A stretch of 64,000 nt of DNA from Chryseobacterium indologenes (GCA_002439165.1 DJTE01000040.1:80578-144577); one strand, 5' to 3'. Shown: positions 1-9,902, counted from the stretch's first letter. Translations and numbers: made by a program. The notes: a model not told the origin generated them from the letters alone.

Positions 1-1649
1 TTTTACAGCCGAGAGATATACCTACATATCAGCTTCAGAATTCAAGAAACAAGAGCTATAACAAGAACTATAATGCAAGCGCCGGCTTTGTTTATGATAT
101 TTCAGATAAAACATCTGTTAATTTATCAGGGGTTGTAAGAACATTTGAAAGTGACAACAGTGAACTTCTCAATACATACGACAGTTTTTACCGCTATAAC
201 AGAACTCTGAATACCTGGAACCTGCTTACTCCATTCGGACAGAGAGACTCTGAAGGAAGAAGCACCAATCTTGCCTTCCAGGGAGATCTGGGACTGGATC
301 ACAAATTTGACGATAAAGGACAGAATTTATCCGTATCATTAAGTGTGCAGCGAAACAGAAGTGTCAACAATTCCAATATTCTGGAAACTTCAGATTCCGA
401 ATTTGTTCAGCAGGATATTACCCGAAGATATTCCGTAAACAGATCCATTATCGGAAAAGCGGATTATGAACTTCCGATCGGCGAACAGTCTAAGCTTGAA
501 GCAGGATACAGAATAGACGTGAACAACAATGATTACGACAACACGGTAAACAGTACTTCCAATAATCCTTTTCTCCTTGACTACAACAATAAGACGGATT
601 ATCGTGAAATGTTCAATGCCTTCTACCTGCAGTTTAAAAGCAAAATCGGAGAAAAGTTTGCTTATCAGTTAGGATTAAGAGATGAGCTTTCAAATGTTAA
701 GATCGACTATACAAGCCTTAATCCCAATAAGGAACCGTTGAATAAAAATAAAAATTACAACAATTTATTCCCGAGTGTGTTTTTAAGCTATGATATTGCT
801 AAAAACAACCAGATTTTGGTAAACTATTCCCGAAGAATAGACAGACCGAGATCTTTCTTCCTGGTTCCTTTCCCGAATTACAGCAACAGCCAGAATGTAT
901 TTGAAGGAAATATTGATCTGAACCCTTCTTACGTAGACTCCTATGAAGTGGGATATAATATTACGAAAAAGAAATTCACGATCAATCCTACCCTTTATTA
1001 CAGACACGCAACGGATGACACCAAAATGCTTGTTTACAGACCAGATGAAAGCCAGAGTGTTTTCTATACCAAGCCGATCAATCTAGGAAATGACGACCGT
1101 TATGGTTTGGATCTGAATTTCACTTACGATCCGTTCTCATGGTTAAAAGTTATGGGTAGCTTAGATATGTTCGGTTATAAAACAACGGGTATTGCTTACT
1201 ATGACACAAAAGATTCAGACGGAAATGCAAAAACAGGAACGATGAACTTCACTGGAGACGGTTTTTCTACCAGAGCCCGTCTTAATACCACATTTAAGAT
1301 CGACAAGACGTTAAGTGTACAGCTTCAAGGGTTTTACAGAGGAGCTCAGAAAACAGCCAACCAGAATACGGAAGATATGTATGCTCTGAATCTGGGTGCT
1401 TCCAAAACGATCTGGAAAGGAGACGGAACCATCTCTTTCAATATCCAGGATATTTTCAACACCAGAAACAGAGAGGTATTAAGTTTCAACAGTGATTATT
1501 CCCGCCGAAACTATATGCAGTGGCAGCCAAGACAGTTCTCTATTGCTTTAACTTACCGATTCAAGCAGGGTGAAAAAATAGAGCAGCCGAAGAAGAAAAA
1601 AGACATCAACGCCAATGAATCCGGCGACGACCAGCAGGGTCCGATGTAA
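1..1649 (+). CDS. TonB-dependent receptor-type outer membrane beta-barrel protein, C-terminal part
   Basis: The reading frame is open from base 3, so the gene starts outside the window; the internal Met at 345 is not the real start. About 548 residues are visible. They are rich in Asn, Tyr and alternating polar/aromatic strands (for example VNYSRRIDRP, SYEVGYNITKK, GLDLNFTYDPFSWLKV), which is typical of the barrel of flavobacterial outer-membrane receptors (OMP_b-brl_3 family). The end QFSIALTYRFKQGEK is a last barrel strand, followed by a charged Lys-rich tail. No plug domain is in view. The substrate is unknown. The family assignment rests on barrel pattern and composition. Confidence 0.8.
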   Translation, partial: LQPRDIPTYQLQNSRNKSYNKNYNASAGFVYDISDKTSVNLSGVVRTFESDNSELLNTYDSFYRYNRTLNTWNLLTPFGQRDSEGRSTNLAFQGDLGLDHKFDDKGQNLSVSLSVQRNRSVNNSNILETSDSEFVQQDITRRYSVNRSIIGKADYELPIGEQSKLEAGYRIDVNNNDYDNTVNSTSNNPFLLDYNNKTDYREMFNAFYLQFKSKIGEKFAYQLGLRDELSNVKIDYTSLNPNKEPLNKNKNYNNLFPSVFLSYDIAKNNQILVNYSRRIDRPRSFFLVPFPNYSNSQNVFEGNIDLNPSYVDSYEVGYNITKKKFTINPTLYYRHATDDTKMLVYRPDESQSVFYTKPINLGNDDRYGLDLNFTYDPFSWLKVMGSLDMFGYKTTGIAYYDTKDSDGNAKTGTMNFTGDGFSTRARLNTTFKIDKTLSVQLQGFYRGAQKTANQNTEDMYALNLGASKTIWKGDGTISFNIQDIFNTRNREVLSFNSDYSRRNYMQWQPRQFSIALTYRFKQGEKIEQPKKKKDINANESGDDQQGPM

Positions 1650-1653
1650 TCAT

Positions 1654-1690
1654 AAAAAATCCCGAAATTAATTTTTCGGGATTTTTCTTT
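1654..1690. terminator. Bidirectional rho-independent terminator
   Basis: The inverted repeat AAAAATCCCGAAA / TTTCGGGATTTTT lies between two convergent genes. A-rich and T-rich flanks let it act on both strands. Confidence 0.85.
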
Positions 1691-2141
1691 ATTTTACAGT
1701 TTCTGTCTGTTCGAATTTTTCTTTCTCAGCTTCGTAGATCCTTCTTCTCAGGTCGCTCGTGGAAAATCTGTGATCTCTTTTATTATAAAAAATCTCTATT
1801 CCTTTTTCCTCACAATACTGTTTACCTGTAAAGTCTCTGTCCATATAATCGTCACCAATGATTCTTACATCAATGACAAAAGATTTCAGGATGTCCAGCA
1901 GGTCTTCTTCGGTGTAGTAAGGGATAATTTCGTCAACCGCATTTACGGCCTTTAACTGGATATATCTTTCTACAATGGTCTGGCTCGGTCTGTTTTTATT
2001 CGGTCTGTCGTGGGAAGGATCGATCTGGAGGCCTACGATTAAATAATCACATACTGTTTTGGCTTCTTCAAGCATTTTGATATGCCCTGCGTGCAGCAGG
2101 TCGAATGAGGAAAAGGTAATACCTATTTTTTGTGTCTTCAT
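1689..2141 (-). CDS. Adenylyl/cytidylyltransferase family protein (glycerol-3-phosphate cytidylyltransferase-like)
   Basis: A 150-residue protein of the nucleotidyltransferase superfamily that joins a nucleotide to a phosphorylated small molecule. The nucleotide-binding HxGH motif is visible near residue 18 (DLLHAGHIKMLEEAK), followed by VGLQIDPSHDRPNK and IIGDDYMDRDF around residues 95-105. The C-terminal RFSTSDLRRRI takes the place of the RTxGISTT signature of TagD-type enzymes. Length fits the family (about 130-150). It sits in a minus-strand cluster with galE and a sugar aminotransferase, which suggests a role in cell-surface precursor synthesis. The exact substrate cannot be read from the sequence. 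Confidence 0.8.
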   Translation of the reverse strand: MKTQKIGITFSSFDLLHAGHIKMLEEAKTVCDYLIVGLQIDPSHDRPNKNRPSQTIVERYIQLKAVNAVDEIIPYYTEEDLLDILKSFVIDVRIIGDDYMDRDFTGKQYCEEKGIEIFYNKRDHRFSTSDLRRRIYEAEKEKFEQTETVK

Positions 2142-2154
2142 ATTGTTTTTAATT

Positions 2155-2920
2155 TTAAAATTCCGCTGAGATAAATGTTCTTTTAAACGGGTAAAAGACC
2201 GGTGATTCAGGGAAGATATGTTGTAATTCGTTTTTATATTCTTTTTTAAAGTCTTCTTTCAGCTCATCGGGAAGTTTTTCCATATAAGGAATCATAGCTG
2301 TTCCTGAAGCCCAGGTAAATACCGCATCTGCATTTTCAAGAACATGGGGGAATACCTTTTCGAAAACCGTGATTTCTTTTCCTTTATTTTCAAATAAAAT
2401 ATTAGCATAATCTTCGATCTTCAAAACCGTATATTCTCTCTGCCATGAGTTATAAGCTGTTTTATACGGTTCTTTTTCCGCTATTTTTCTCAGCAGCTGA
2501 TGTACGATATATTCATGGTTGGAAGGAATCTGAACGGCAAGCTGCCCTCCCGGTTTAATTTTACTGATGATCCTCGGAAAAAGTTCTTTGTGATTGCTGC
2601 ACCACTGGATGGCCGCGTTGGAAATAATAAGGTCAAAGCTATCGGGGCAGGTTCAGCTGTTCTTCAATTGACCTCTGCTCAAAATGAAGCCTGCTCGTTT
2701 TATAATGAGCTGCCTTTTCAAGCATTTCGGCTGAAGAATCTATTCCTACAACTTTAGAATCTTCCATATAGTCCAGAAGTTTAGACGTCAGCTCTCCTGT
2801 ACCGCATCCAAGATCTATGACGGACAGATCTGTTCCTGATTTTACGAGCTTCAGCAGGTCAAAAAAAGGGGCTGAGCGTTCTTCTTTGAATTGGTCGTAT
2901 ACTTCGGGATTCCAGGCCAT
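2155..2920 (-). pseudogene. tam: Trans-aconitate 2-methyltransferase-like SAM methyltransferase, frameshifted
   Basis: The start MAWNPEVYDQFKEERSAPF and the SAM-binding motif VIDLGCGTGELT are typical of Tam-type methyltransferases. The first frame stops after EEQLNLPR at 2639. The protein then continues in another frame with SFDLIISNAAIQW, HKELFPRIISKIKPGGQLAVQIP and so on to ISAEF at 2155. The shift lies at a run of four G (2644-2647 on the plus strand). With three G the frames join as LPDSFDLII, the sequence expected for this family. So either the gene is broken by a one-base insertion or the base is a sequencing error. The intact product would be about 255 residues, the normal length. Confidence 0.8.
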
Positions 2921-2934
2921 AATATAGGTGTTTT

Positions 2935-3957
2935 TTAGTTATTTCTCGACTGAAGATATTTCTGCCACTCCCAGGTTGTTCTCAATGATTCTTCCAGTGA
3001 AGTTTCAGACTTCCAGTGCAGTTCTTTTTCAGCTTTACCTGCATCGGCATAAGCTACGGTAATATCTCCTTCTCTTCTCGGGCAGATCTGGTAAGGGACT
3101 TCTACATTATTGGCTCTTTCAAAGGCCTTTACCACTTCCAGTACGGAAGAACCTTTTCCTGTTCCCAGATTGAAAATATCAATTACCGTTTCATGATGGT
3201 CATTCTGCATCAGCTTTTTAAGTGCACTTACATGCGCTTTTGCCAGATCAACGATGTAGATATAATCGCGAACGGCTGTTCCGTCTTCGGTATCATAATC
3301 ATCACCCCAGATGCTTAGTTTTTCACGGATTCCTGCGGCTGTCTGGGTCACATAAGGAACCAGATTATTCGGAATTCCGATCGGAAGTTCTCCCAGTATC
3401 CCTGAAGGATGGGCACCAATGGGGTTGAAATATCTCAGCAACGAAATTTTCCGGTGATAGGCTTTTGCAAAATCAATCAGAATCTCCTCTCCCATCTGTT
3501 TGGTCTTTCCATAGACGCTTTCAGGAAGTTTCAGCGGGGTATTTTCATCGATCGGCATTTTTTCAGCCTGCCCGTATACGGTGCATGAGGAGCTGAAAAT
3601 AAAGTTTGAAATACCTCTCTCTTTAAACTCCTGAAGAATATTGATCAGGGAGAATAAATTGTTTTCGTAATAATCTACCGGTTTCAACTGGCTCTCTCCG
3701 ACTGCTTTTGAAGCTGCAAAATTAATACAGCCTTCTATTTTATGTGCATCAAAAACCTGGGTAAGGAGTTCTCTGCGTCTTAAATCAAAGGGGTAGAAAA
3801 CCGGTTTCTTTCCTGTGATTTCTTCAATATTGTTTAAAATAAACCTCTCCGAATTGGAAAGATCGTCTACAATAACAACTTCAAAGCCGTTATTGATCAG
3901 TTCTACTACTGTGTGGGAACCAATGTATCCAAGCCCGCCTGTAACAAGTATCGCCAT
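2935..3957 (-). CDS. galE: UDP-glucose 4-epimerase
   Basis: A 340-residue short-chain dehydrogenase-type epimerase that interconverts UDP-glucose and UDP-galactose using bound NAD. The N-terminal Rossmann motif TGGLGYIGSHT is at residues 6-16. The catalytic site shows SSSCTVYG (122-129) and Y149xxxK153 in SVYGKTKQ. NPIGAHPSG and the C-terminal GxGRREGD-like segment (PRREGDITVAYAD) are typical of GalE. Length matches the family (about 338). It lies just downstream of a small membrane protein gene and a DegT aminotransferase gene on the same strand, which fits surface polysaccharide sugar supply. Confidence 0.95.
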   Translation of the reverse strand: MAILVTGGLGYIGSHTVVELINNGFEVVIVDDLSNSERFILNNIEEITGKKPVFYPFDLRRRELLTQVFDAHKIEGCINFAASKAVGESQLKPVDYYENNLFSLINILQEFKERGISNFIFSSSCTVYGQAEKMPIDENTPLKLPESVYGKTKQMGEEILIDFAKAYHRKISLLRYFNPIGAHPSGILGELPIGIPNNLVPYVTQTAAGIREKLSIWGDDYDTEDGTAVRDYIYIVDLAKAHVSALKKLMQNDHHETVIDIFNLGTGKGSSVLEVVKAFERANNVEVPYQICPRREGDITVAYADAGKAEKELHWKSETSLEESLRTTWEWQKYLQSRNN

Positions 3958-4086
3958 TTTTATTCTTTAATCTTCGTGTTTTCCTATGTTTTCAATTTCT
4001 CCTTCTGCCGGAGTATGTTTAAAATAATTTATAAGTATAACCGGGCCTGCAACAAATAATATATTTGAAAATATATAAAGGAATGT

Positions 4087-4416
4087 CTATAATGCAGGAC
4101 TTGTAGTTTTTTGATATTTAACATAAAAAATTAATGTATGAAAAATAATCATTAAGAATAAAGAAATATTTAAATAAAAAAACATTTTTCTAGATTCTTT
4201 AAATATGCTCACAAACGTTACAGTTAATAATGGAAGTATTAAAAAATATAATGCATAAATAGGTATTTTAAATGCAGTATAGTCTTCTGCTAATCCATAC
4301 CCTTTTAAAAAAATAATAAACATATTATATGCAAAAAATATCATCCAGCAAAGGACAAAAATAATTGCAAAGAAATAGGCAAATTTATTTTTAAGTATTC
4401 TTTCGTCGTGAAGCAT
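4087..4416 (-). CDS. Small membrane protein of unknown function, possibly shortened by an in-frame stop
   Basis: The product is 109 residues with three hydrophobic stretches (about 12-36, 50-72, 77-98) and no recognisable domain. The reading frame stops at a TAG (4087-4089), but the same frame runs on without interruption for 39 more codons to a TAA at 3967. Those codons encode a fourth clear membrane segment (FLYIFSNILFVAGPVILINYF) and an acidic tail. The ancestral protein may therefore have had four segments and about 149 residues. The gene is AT-rich compared with its neighbours galE and the aminotransferase. Confidence 0.6.
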   Translation of the reverse strand: MLHDERILKNKFAYFFAIIFVLCWMIFFAYNMFIIFLKGYGLAEDYTAFKIPIYALYFLILPLLTVTFVSIFKESRKMFFYLNISLFLMIIFHTLIFYVKYQKTTSPAL

Positions 4417-4424
4417 TGTCCGTG

Positions 4425-5549
4425 TTATCCCATAAACTCAAGCACCGCATCCGTAATATACTTCAGCTGCTCTTCGTCCAGTTCCGTGTGCATCGGTAAA
4501 GAAATTACCTGATCCAGAAGCTTATCTGTATTCACAAAACCGGCATCATTGCTTTCCTGGTAATATGCTTTCTGCTTTCTCAATGCTACCGGATAATAGA
4601 TCATTGCCGGAATTTCTTTTTCAGCAAGAAACTTCTGAAGCTCGTTACGTTTTCCGTTCAGAATTCTCAGAGTATACTGGTGGAATACATGGGTAGAGCT
4701 TTCTGATCTTTGCGGGGTAAGAATATTTTCATGTCCGGCAAATGCTTCATCGTAATAATCCGCTGCTTTTCTTCTCGCTTCATTGTAAGAATCCAGGTGA
4801 GGAAGTTTTTTTCTTAAAACAGCAGCCTGAATGCTGTCTAATCTTGAGTTTACCCCAACCTCGTCATGGTAATATCTTTCATACATTCCATGGTTTACAA
4901 TCCCTCTTAAACGGTGTGCCAGTTCATCGTTGTTGGTAAAGATAGCTCCACCGTCTCCATAGCATCCCAGGTTTTTGGAAGGAAAAAATGAAGTGGTTCC
5001 CACAGTTGCCATAGTTCCTGCATATTTTTCGGTACCGTCTGAGAAAGTATACTTTGCTCCGATGGCCTGTGCATTATCTTCAATCACGTACAGGTTATGT
5101 TCTTCGGCGATCTTTAAAATCTCTTCCATATTGGCGCACTGCCCGAAGATGTGTACAGGAATGATCGCTTTTGTTCTCGGCGTGATCGCCTTTCTGATCT
5201 GCTCCGTTGAGATTGTGAATGTATCGTAATCTACATCTACCAGAACTGATTTCAGTTTCAGCAAATGAATAACTTCTACTGTTGCGGCAAAAGTAAAATC
5301 AGCAGTGATCACCTCATCCCCTTCTTTAAGGTCTAAAGCCATCAGTGCGATCTGCAGAGCATCTGTCCCGTTGGCACAAGGGATTACATGCTTTACGTCT
5401 AAATAAGATTCCAATTCATTCTGGAAAGACTTTACCTCAGGGCCGTTGATAAAAGCCGCTGAATCCATTACATTTAAAACTGCATTATCTACATCATTCT
5501 TTATTTTGTAATACTGACTTTGTAAGTCAACCATCTGAATTTTTTTCAT
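4425..5549 (-). CDS. DegT/DnrJ/EryC1/StrS-family sugar aminotransferase
   Basis: A PLP-dependent enzyme of about 374 residues that transfers an amino group to a keto-sugar nucleotide for surface glycans. From a count that includes two extra residues (TTG start at 5555), the PLP Lys is near 194 in SFFPSKNLGCYGDGG, and the Asp that holds the pyridine nitrogen is in YVIEDNAQAIGA. ANGTDALQIAL binds the phosphate. I chose the ATG at 5549 (MKKIQMVDL) rather than the TTG two codons earlier. It is followed by the small membrane protein gene 8 bp downstream, then galE. The sugar substrate is not determined by sequence. Confidence 0.9.
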   Translation of the reverse strand: MKKIQMVDLQSQYYKIKNDVDNAVLNVMDSAAFINGPEVKSFQNELESYLDVKHVIPCANGTDALQIALMALDLKEGDEVITADFTFAATVEVIHLLKLKSVLVDVDYDTFTISTEQIRKAITPRTKAIIPVHIFGQCANMEEILKIAEEHNLYVIEDNAQAIGAKYTFSDGTEKYAGTMATVGTTSFFPSKNLGCYGDGGAIFTNNDELAHRLRGIVNHGMYERYYHDEVGVNSRLDSIQAAVLRKKLPHLDSYNEARRKAADYYDEAFAGHENILTPQRSESSTHVFHQYTLRILNGKRNELQKFLAEKEIPAMIYYPVALRKQKAYYQESNDAGFVNTDKLLDQVISLPMHTELDEEQLKYITDAVLEFMG

Positions 5550-5635
5550 AAACAAATATTTCTGTAAAAATAAGGAATTTAATATCCTATCAAAAATTTT
5601 ATTGATTTTGTTTTATCTTTATAGAAAATAACTGC

Positions 5636-7240
5636 ATGAAAAAACTTTTACTCTTTTGTCTTTTAACAGGTTATTCCGCTGTAACAGCACAAACAGAACT
5701 TGTTTTTGTACATTTTACCGATAAGCCCAATAAAGCGGCATTTTATGCCAATCCTCTTTCGGAGCTTAGCCAGAAATCCCTGAACAGGCGTACAGCACTG
5801 AGTATTCCGCTCAATGACCAGGATGCCCCTATTGAGGCTTCCTATCTTCAGAATCTTCAGAACCTGGGATTTACGGTGACGGATTATTCCAAATGGCTGA
5901 ACGGAGTGGCCGTGAATGCTACCTCAGCACAGATCGCACTTCTTCAGACCCAGCCTTACGTCTCTTCGGTAGAGCGTTTTGCCAGAAACAGTCCGGCTAT
6001 TCCTAAAACAGCATCGGCAAGTAAATGGAATGATATTTCCGGAGCGCAAAAGGAGCTTACTGTTTTTGATTATGGTTCCGGCTCTGCGCAGATCGACCAG
6101 GTCAATATACGTCCACTCCATCTTGCAGGATTTACCGGAACAGGTGTTTCCATTGCGGTGATCGATACCGGTTTTCCTTATGTAAATACAGGTTCAGCTT
6201 TTGAACGTCTCCGCACCAATAATCAGATTAAAGAAGGCTATGATTTTGTAACCAAGACGGCTGATATTTATAATACATCCCTCCATAATCACGGATCCGT
6301 TGTTCTGGGAGCGATTGGCGGCTATATTCAGGATACTTTTGTAGGATCTGCTCCTGACGCTGATTTTTATCTTTATCGCAGTGAAAATGCGGTGGGTGAA
6401 GTTCCCCTGGAAGAAATATACTGGATAGAAGCTGCTGAACAGGCAGACCGGAAAGGCGTGGATATTATCACCGCCTCCCTCGGATATAATATTTTTGATG
6501 ATCCGCGGTACAATTACGAATATGCGGATATGAACGGAACCACTTCCTTCATAGCAAGAGCTGCCGGAATAGCAGCAGATAAAGGAATATTTGTTCTTGT
6601 AGCAGCAGGAAATGCAGGACAGCAGCCGTGGCATTATCTGACAACTCCCTCCGACAATGCCAAAGTATTCAGCATCGGAGCGGTAGACGGAACAGGTGCT
6701 TCATCAGGGTTTTCTTCTTACGGGCCTAATTCCCTGGGAGTAGTGAAGCCGGACGGAAGTGCAAGAGGAACGGGAACCACTACGGTAAACAATAACTCCA
6801 CGGCCATCGTTAACGGAACTTCCATTGCCACTCCTATTGCAGCAGGCGGAGCAGCATGTTTTTTACAGGCATTCCCATCTATGAACCGGGAACAGATCAG
6901 GACAAAACTGAGGGAAACAGCTTCTCTTTATCCGGCCCATACCGATCAGATGGGATATGGAATACTCAATTTCGGGGGGCTGTACAATAATGTTCTGAAT
7001 ACTTCCGAAGTTGTAAAAAAAGAAAAATTCGTTATTTTCCCGAATCCGGTTAAAAATATTTTAAATGTTGCTTCGGAAAGTGACGTTCAGGCACTGGAAG
7101 TGTACGACAATCTGGGAAGGCTGATCAGAAAAAACACCGGAATAAAGTCTGTAAAAGTCGAGGATTTTGCAAAAGGAACCTATTATCTGAAGATTATGAC
7201 TAAGGACAAGGTGTACTACGAAAAGTTTTTAAAAGAATAA
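5636..7240 (+). CDS. Secreted S8 (subtilisin-like) serine protease with type IX secretion C-terminal domain
   Basis: A 534-residue precursor. A signal peptide (MKKLLLFCLLTGYSAVTAQ) leads it across the inner membrane. The subtilisin triad is visible: Asp in AVIDTGFPY (about residue 177), His in HNHGSVVLGAIGG (about 220) and Ser in NGTSIATPIAAGG (about 395). The last about 80 residues (VIFPNPVKNILNV ... YDNLGRLIRK ... GTYYLKI) form a type A sorting domain for the type IX system of Bacteroidetes, so the enzyme is probably exported and released or anchored at the surface. A TATCTTTA box near 5616 may be its -7 element. It is transcribed alone. Confidence 0.92.
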   Translation: MKKLLLFCLLTGYSAVTAQTELVFVHFTDKPNKAAFYANPLSELSQKSLNRRTALSIPLNDQDAPIEASYLQNLQNLGFTVTDYSKWLNGVAVNATSAQIALLQTQPYVSSVERFARNSPAIPKTASASKWNDISGAQKELTVFDYGSGSAQIDQVNIRPLHLAGFTGTGVSIAVIDTGFPYVNTGSAFERLRTNNQIKEGYDFVTKTADIYNTSLHNHGSVVLGAIGGYIQDTFVGSAPDADFYLYRSENAVGEVPLEEIYWIEAAEQADRKGVDIITASLGYNIFDDPRYNYEYADMNGTTSFIARAAGIAADKGIFVLVAAGNAGQQPWHYLTTPSDNAKVFSIGAVDGTGASSGFSSYGPNSLGVVKPDGSARGTGTTTVNNNSTAIVNGTSIATPIAAGGAACFLQAFPSMNREQIRTKLRETASLYPAHTDQMGYGILNFGGLYNNVLNTSEVVKKEKFVIFPNPVKNILNVASESDVQALEVYDNLGRLIRKNTGIKSVKVEDFAKGTYYLKIMTKDKVYYEKFLKE

Positions 7241-7318
7241 TCACCGGCCCCGGTTAAAACCCGCAATCATCCGTTAAAAGCTGATATCGGCGGTCATTAA
7301 CTGTTAAAATTCAGCAGA

Positions 7319-7355
7319 TAAAAAACGCCTCCATATACGGAAGGCGTTTTTTGTA
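7319..7355. terminator. Bidirectional rho-independent terminator
   Basis: AAAAACGCCT ... AGGCGTTTTTT hairpin with an ATATACGG-type loop, between the converging protease and ppc genes. A and T runs flank both sides. Confidence 0.85.
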
Positions 7356-7367
7356 TTTATACCGGGA

Positions 7368-9902
7368 TTACGCTGAATTCCGGCTTGCATTAATGTTTCC
7401 GAATAAGGATCTGGTAACCAGTTTTTCATAAGCTTCCTTATTGCCTTCCCCTTTCTGGATCTTCATCAGGGCATACTGCTGAATGCTGAGCAGCGGAAGC
7501 ACAATCTTTTCACGGATCTTCACCGATTTTCTGGAAAGCGGGTCTTCCTCCTGAAGTATTTTGAATCCGGTAAGTTCCAGCATAATATCTCTGGAAAGGG
7601 TATATTCATCAAACAATATATTCCAGAATGCGCCGAATTTCGGATTATCTCTGATGTAATAGGTAAGCGGGAAATAGGATTTATTCATACTCATCATCGA
7701 ATTCAGGACTAAAGTTTTAAAGAAATCCGAGCCTTTATACAGCTCTTTTACTTCTTCAAACCTGCCCTGTTCTTTCATCTGCTGCATGGCAAATCCAAAT
7801 CCGAAAAATCCGGGTACGTTCTGCTTCAGCTGCGACCATGATCCCACAAACGGAATGGCTCTCAGATCTTCAAATTTCAGTTCACTGCCGTTTCCTCTTT
7901 TGGACGGGCGGCTTCCGATATTGGTCTTCCCGTAATATTCCAGGGTACTCATTTCCTGAAGATAGGGCACAAACATAGGGTGTGCTTTCAGATCTGAGTA
8001 TTTTTTATAGCTGATCTCTGCCAGTTCAATAATAAGCTTTCTTTCTTTTTCGGTGAGGTCTTTCTTGGAGTTTTTAAAGACGTCATTTTCCACTCCGGCA
8101 GTGAGAAGCTGTTCAAAATTGTATTTTGCCTGCTCTTTGTTTCCGAAGATGCTGGTAATGGTCTGCCCCTGTATCGTCAGTTCTATTTTATTATTGGCAA
8201 TGGTATTTCCCTGCGATGCGTAGAAATCGTGTGTTTTGCCTCCTCCTCTTGCAGGCGGACCTCCTCTGCCGTCAAAGAATACTACTTTAATTCCATACTG
8301 AACGGAAAGTTTCGTTAAAACTTCTTTAGCTTTATAAATTTCCCAGTTGGCCTTCAGATAACCTCCATCTTTGGTTCCGTCTGAAAAGCCGAGCATAATG
8401 GTCTGCTGGTTGCCTCTTCTTTCAAGATGCTTTTTGTAGACAGGATGCTGATAAAGCTCATTCATCACCTGTTCTGCATTGGCAAGACCTTCCATAGTTT
8501 CAAAAAGCGGAACAATATCCATATTGATCTCTTCTTCTTTATACCCACAGATTTTGAAAAATGCGTATACATTCATCACATCCTTTACTGCATCGGAATT
8601 GGAAATAATATAGCGGTTCATTCCTCTGTAACCGTTCAGCTTCTGAATCTCTGCTACCTGTGAAACTGTCAGCAGGGTATCTTTTACAATATCTTCAAAA
8701 TCAGCAGGGTTTATCTGCTCTGAAATCTGAATAAGTTTACTGAACTTTTCGGTCTCATCGGCCTGAATATTCCCGTTTATCTTTGCAAAAACCTCATCGA
8801 TCACTTTCTGATGAATCCTGCTGTCCTGGCGGATATCCAGCGTGGCAAAATGGGTTCCGAAGATCATCACGCGGTCTCTGAAATTAACCAGCAGATCCAG
8901 AAACAGGGAATTGTGCTCATTCACCAGTATTTTCTCTGCTTCCCCGGTTCTTTTCAGGATATTCTCTGCAGTTATATCCTTTCCGTTAAAAATAGCATCG
9001 TATAATTCATCATTCAGCTGAGAAAGGACTTCCGATACTCCCCTGAAGCTGAGTCTTCTTCTGATAAACTTCAGGTGGCTGTAATAGGATTTAAGAATTG
9101 CTGAACGGAGTTCCTCAGCTACTCTTTTGGTGACATCAGCGGTCACAAACGGATTTCCGTCCCGGTCTCCTCCCGGCCAGAAACCAAGCTGTATAATGTC
9201 TTCATGGAGGTGGAAATGTCCGTTTACGAAGGTCTTTTTAATCTTGGTAAAGAGTTCCCCGATGGTGTCGTAATACACATACCTCAGATAAGAGATAATA
9301 CTCAGAGCTTCATCAATAGGGGTAGGTTTTTCTTTGTTGACGAAAGGGGTTTTCCCCAGCTGCTGCAACAGCATATCGATCTGGGTAACGGAATCGCCGG
9401 TGATGGCTCCTCTCAGATCCTGAATGATACGCTGTACTGAACTCGGATAAAACTGTGTAGGGTGTGCGGTAAATACAACCTTTACCGTGAAATCCTTCAG
9501 CTTTTCGCGGACTTTTTCCAGTTTATGATCCTGATACGAGCGCTCAAACAGATTGGTTACCGTTCCACTGTCGCTTTCAGAATGAAGATTGGGAAATGCC
9601 GCATCTTCAATACTGTCAAACAGTACAACCTGTCTTTCGATGTACTGAATGATCTTGAAAAGCAGTTCCAGTTTCTGTTCTTCTGACTGGAGATCCGTAT
9701 GGTTTTTAAAAAATTCTTCAACGATGTTTTCAGGGGTCTTTCCGGCTTCGTAGCCATTCCGGCTTTCCTCATAAAGGAACGGAAGTAGCATTCCGATATT
9801 CGTCATTTTATCATAGGGCAGGCTCATAAATAATGAATTGTAGATCTGGAATTTATTCTCCACGATCTGCCTGAATTTTTCTGCGCGTTGGTCGTGTATC
9901 AT
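7368..9902 (-). CDS. ppc: Phosphoenolpyruvate carboxylase
   Basis: An 844-residue enzyme that converts PEP and bicarbonate into oxaloacetate to refill the TCA cycle. Family signatures are present: VVFTAHPTQ with the catalytic His (about residue 147), FWPGGDRDGNPFV, GFSDGTKDGGYL, and the Gly/Arg-rich loop FFDGRGGPPARGGGKTHDF. Length is slightly below that of E. coli Ppc (883). It is the last clear housekeeping gene before the ICE. A TACTTTTG box on the minus strand (plus-strand 9970-9977) could be its -7 promoter element, but no good -33 box goes with it. Confidence 0.96.
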   Translation of the reverse strand: MIHDQRAEKFRQIVENKFQIYNSLFMSLPYDKMTNIGMLLPFLYEESRNGYEAGKTPENIVEEFFKNHTDLQSEEQKLELLFKIIQYIERQVVLFDSIEDAAFPNLHSESDSGTVTNLFERSYQDHKLEKVREKLKDFTVKVVFTAHPTQFYPSSVQRIIQDLRGAITGDSVTQIDMLLQQLGKTPFVNKEKPTPIDEALSIISYLRYVYYDTIGELFTKIKKTFVNGHFHLHEDIIQLGFWPGGDRDGNPFVTADVTKRVAEELRSAILKSYYSHLKFIRRRLSFRGVSEVLSQLNDELYDAIFNGKDITAENILKRTGEAEKILVNEHNSLFLDLLVNFRDRVMIFGTHFATLDIRQDSRIHQKVIDEVFAKINGNIQADETEKFSKLIQISEQINPADFEDIVKDTLLTVSQVAEIQKLNGYRGMNRYIISNSDAVKDVMNVYAFFKICGYKEEEINMDIVPLFETMEGLANAEQVMNELYQHPVYKKHLERRGNQQTIMLGFSDGTKDGGYLKANWEIYKAKEVLTKLSVQYGIKVVFFDGRGGPPARGGGKTHDFYASQGNTIANNKIELTIQGQTITSIFGNKEQAKYNFEQLLTAGVENDVFKNSKKDLTEKERKLIIELAEISYKKYSDLKAHPMFVPYLQEMSTLEYYGKTNIGSRPSKRGNGSELKFEDLRAIPFVGSWSQLKQNVPGFFGFGFAMQQMKEQGRFEEVKELYKGSDFFKTLVLNSMMSMNKSYFPLTYYIRDNPKFGAFWNILFDEYTLSRDIMLELTGFKILQEEDPLSRKSVKIREKIVLPLLSIQQYALMKIQKGEGNKEAYEKLVTRSLFGNINASRNSA

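Noticed and set aside
5600..5630. Strong promoter for the S8 protease
   Set aside because: TATCTTTA resembles the -7 box but lacks the final G and no -33 TTTG lies at the right distance.
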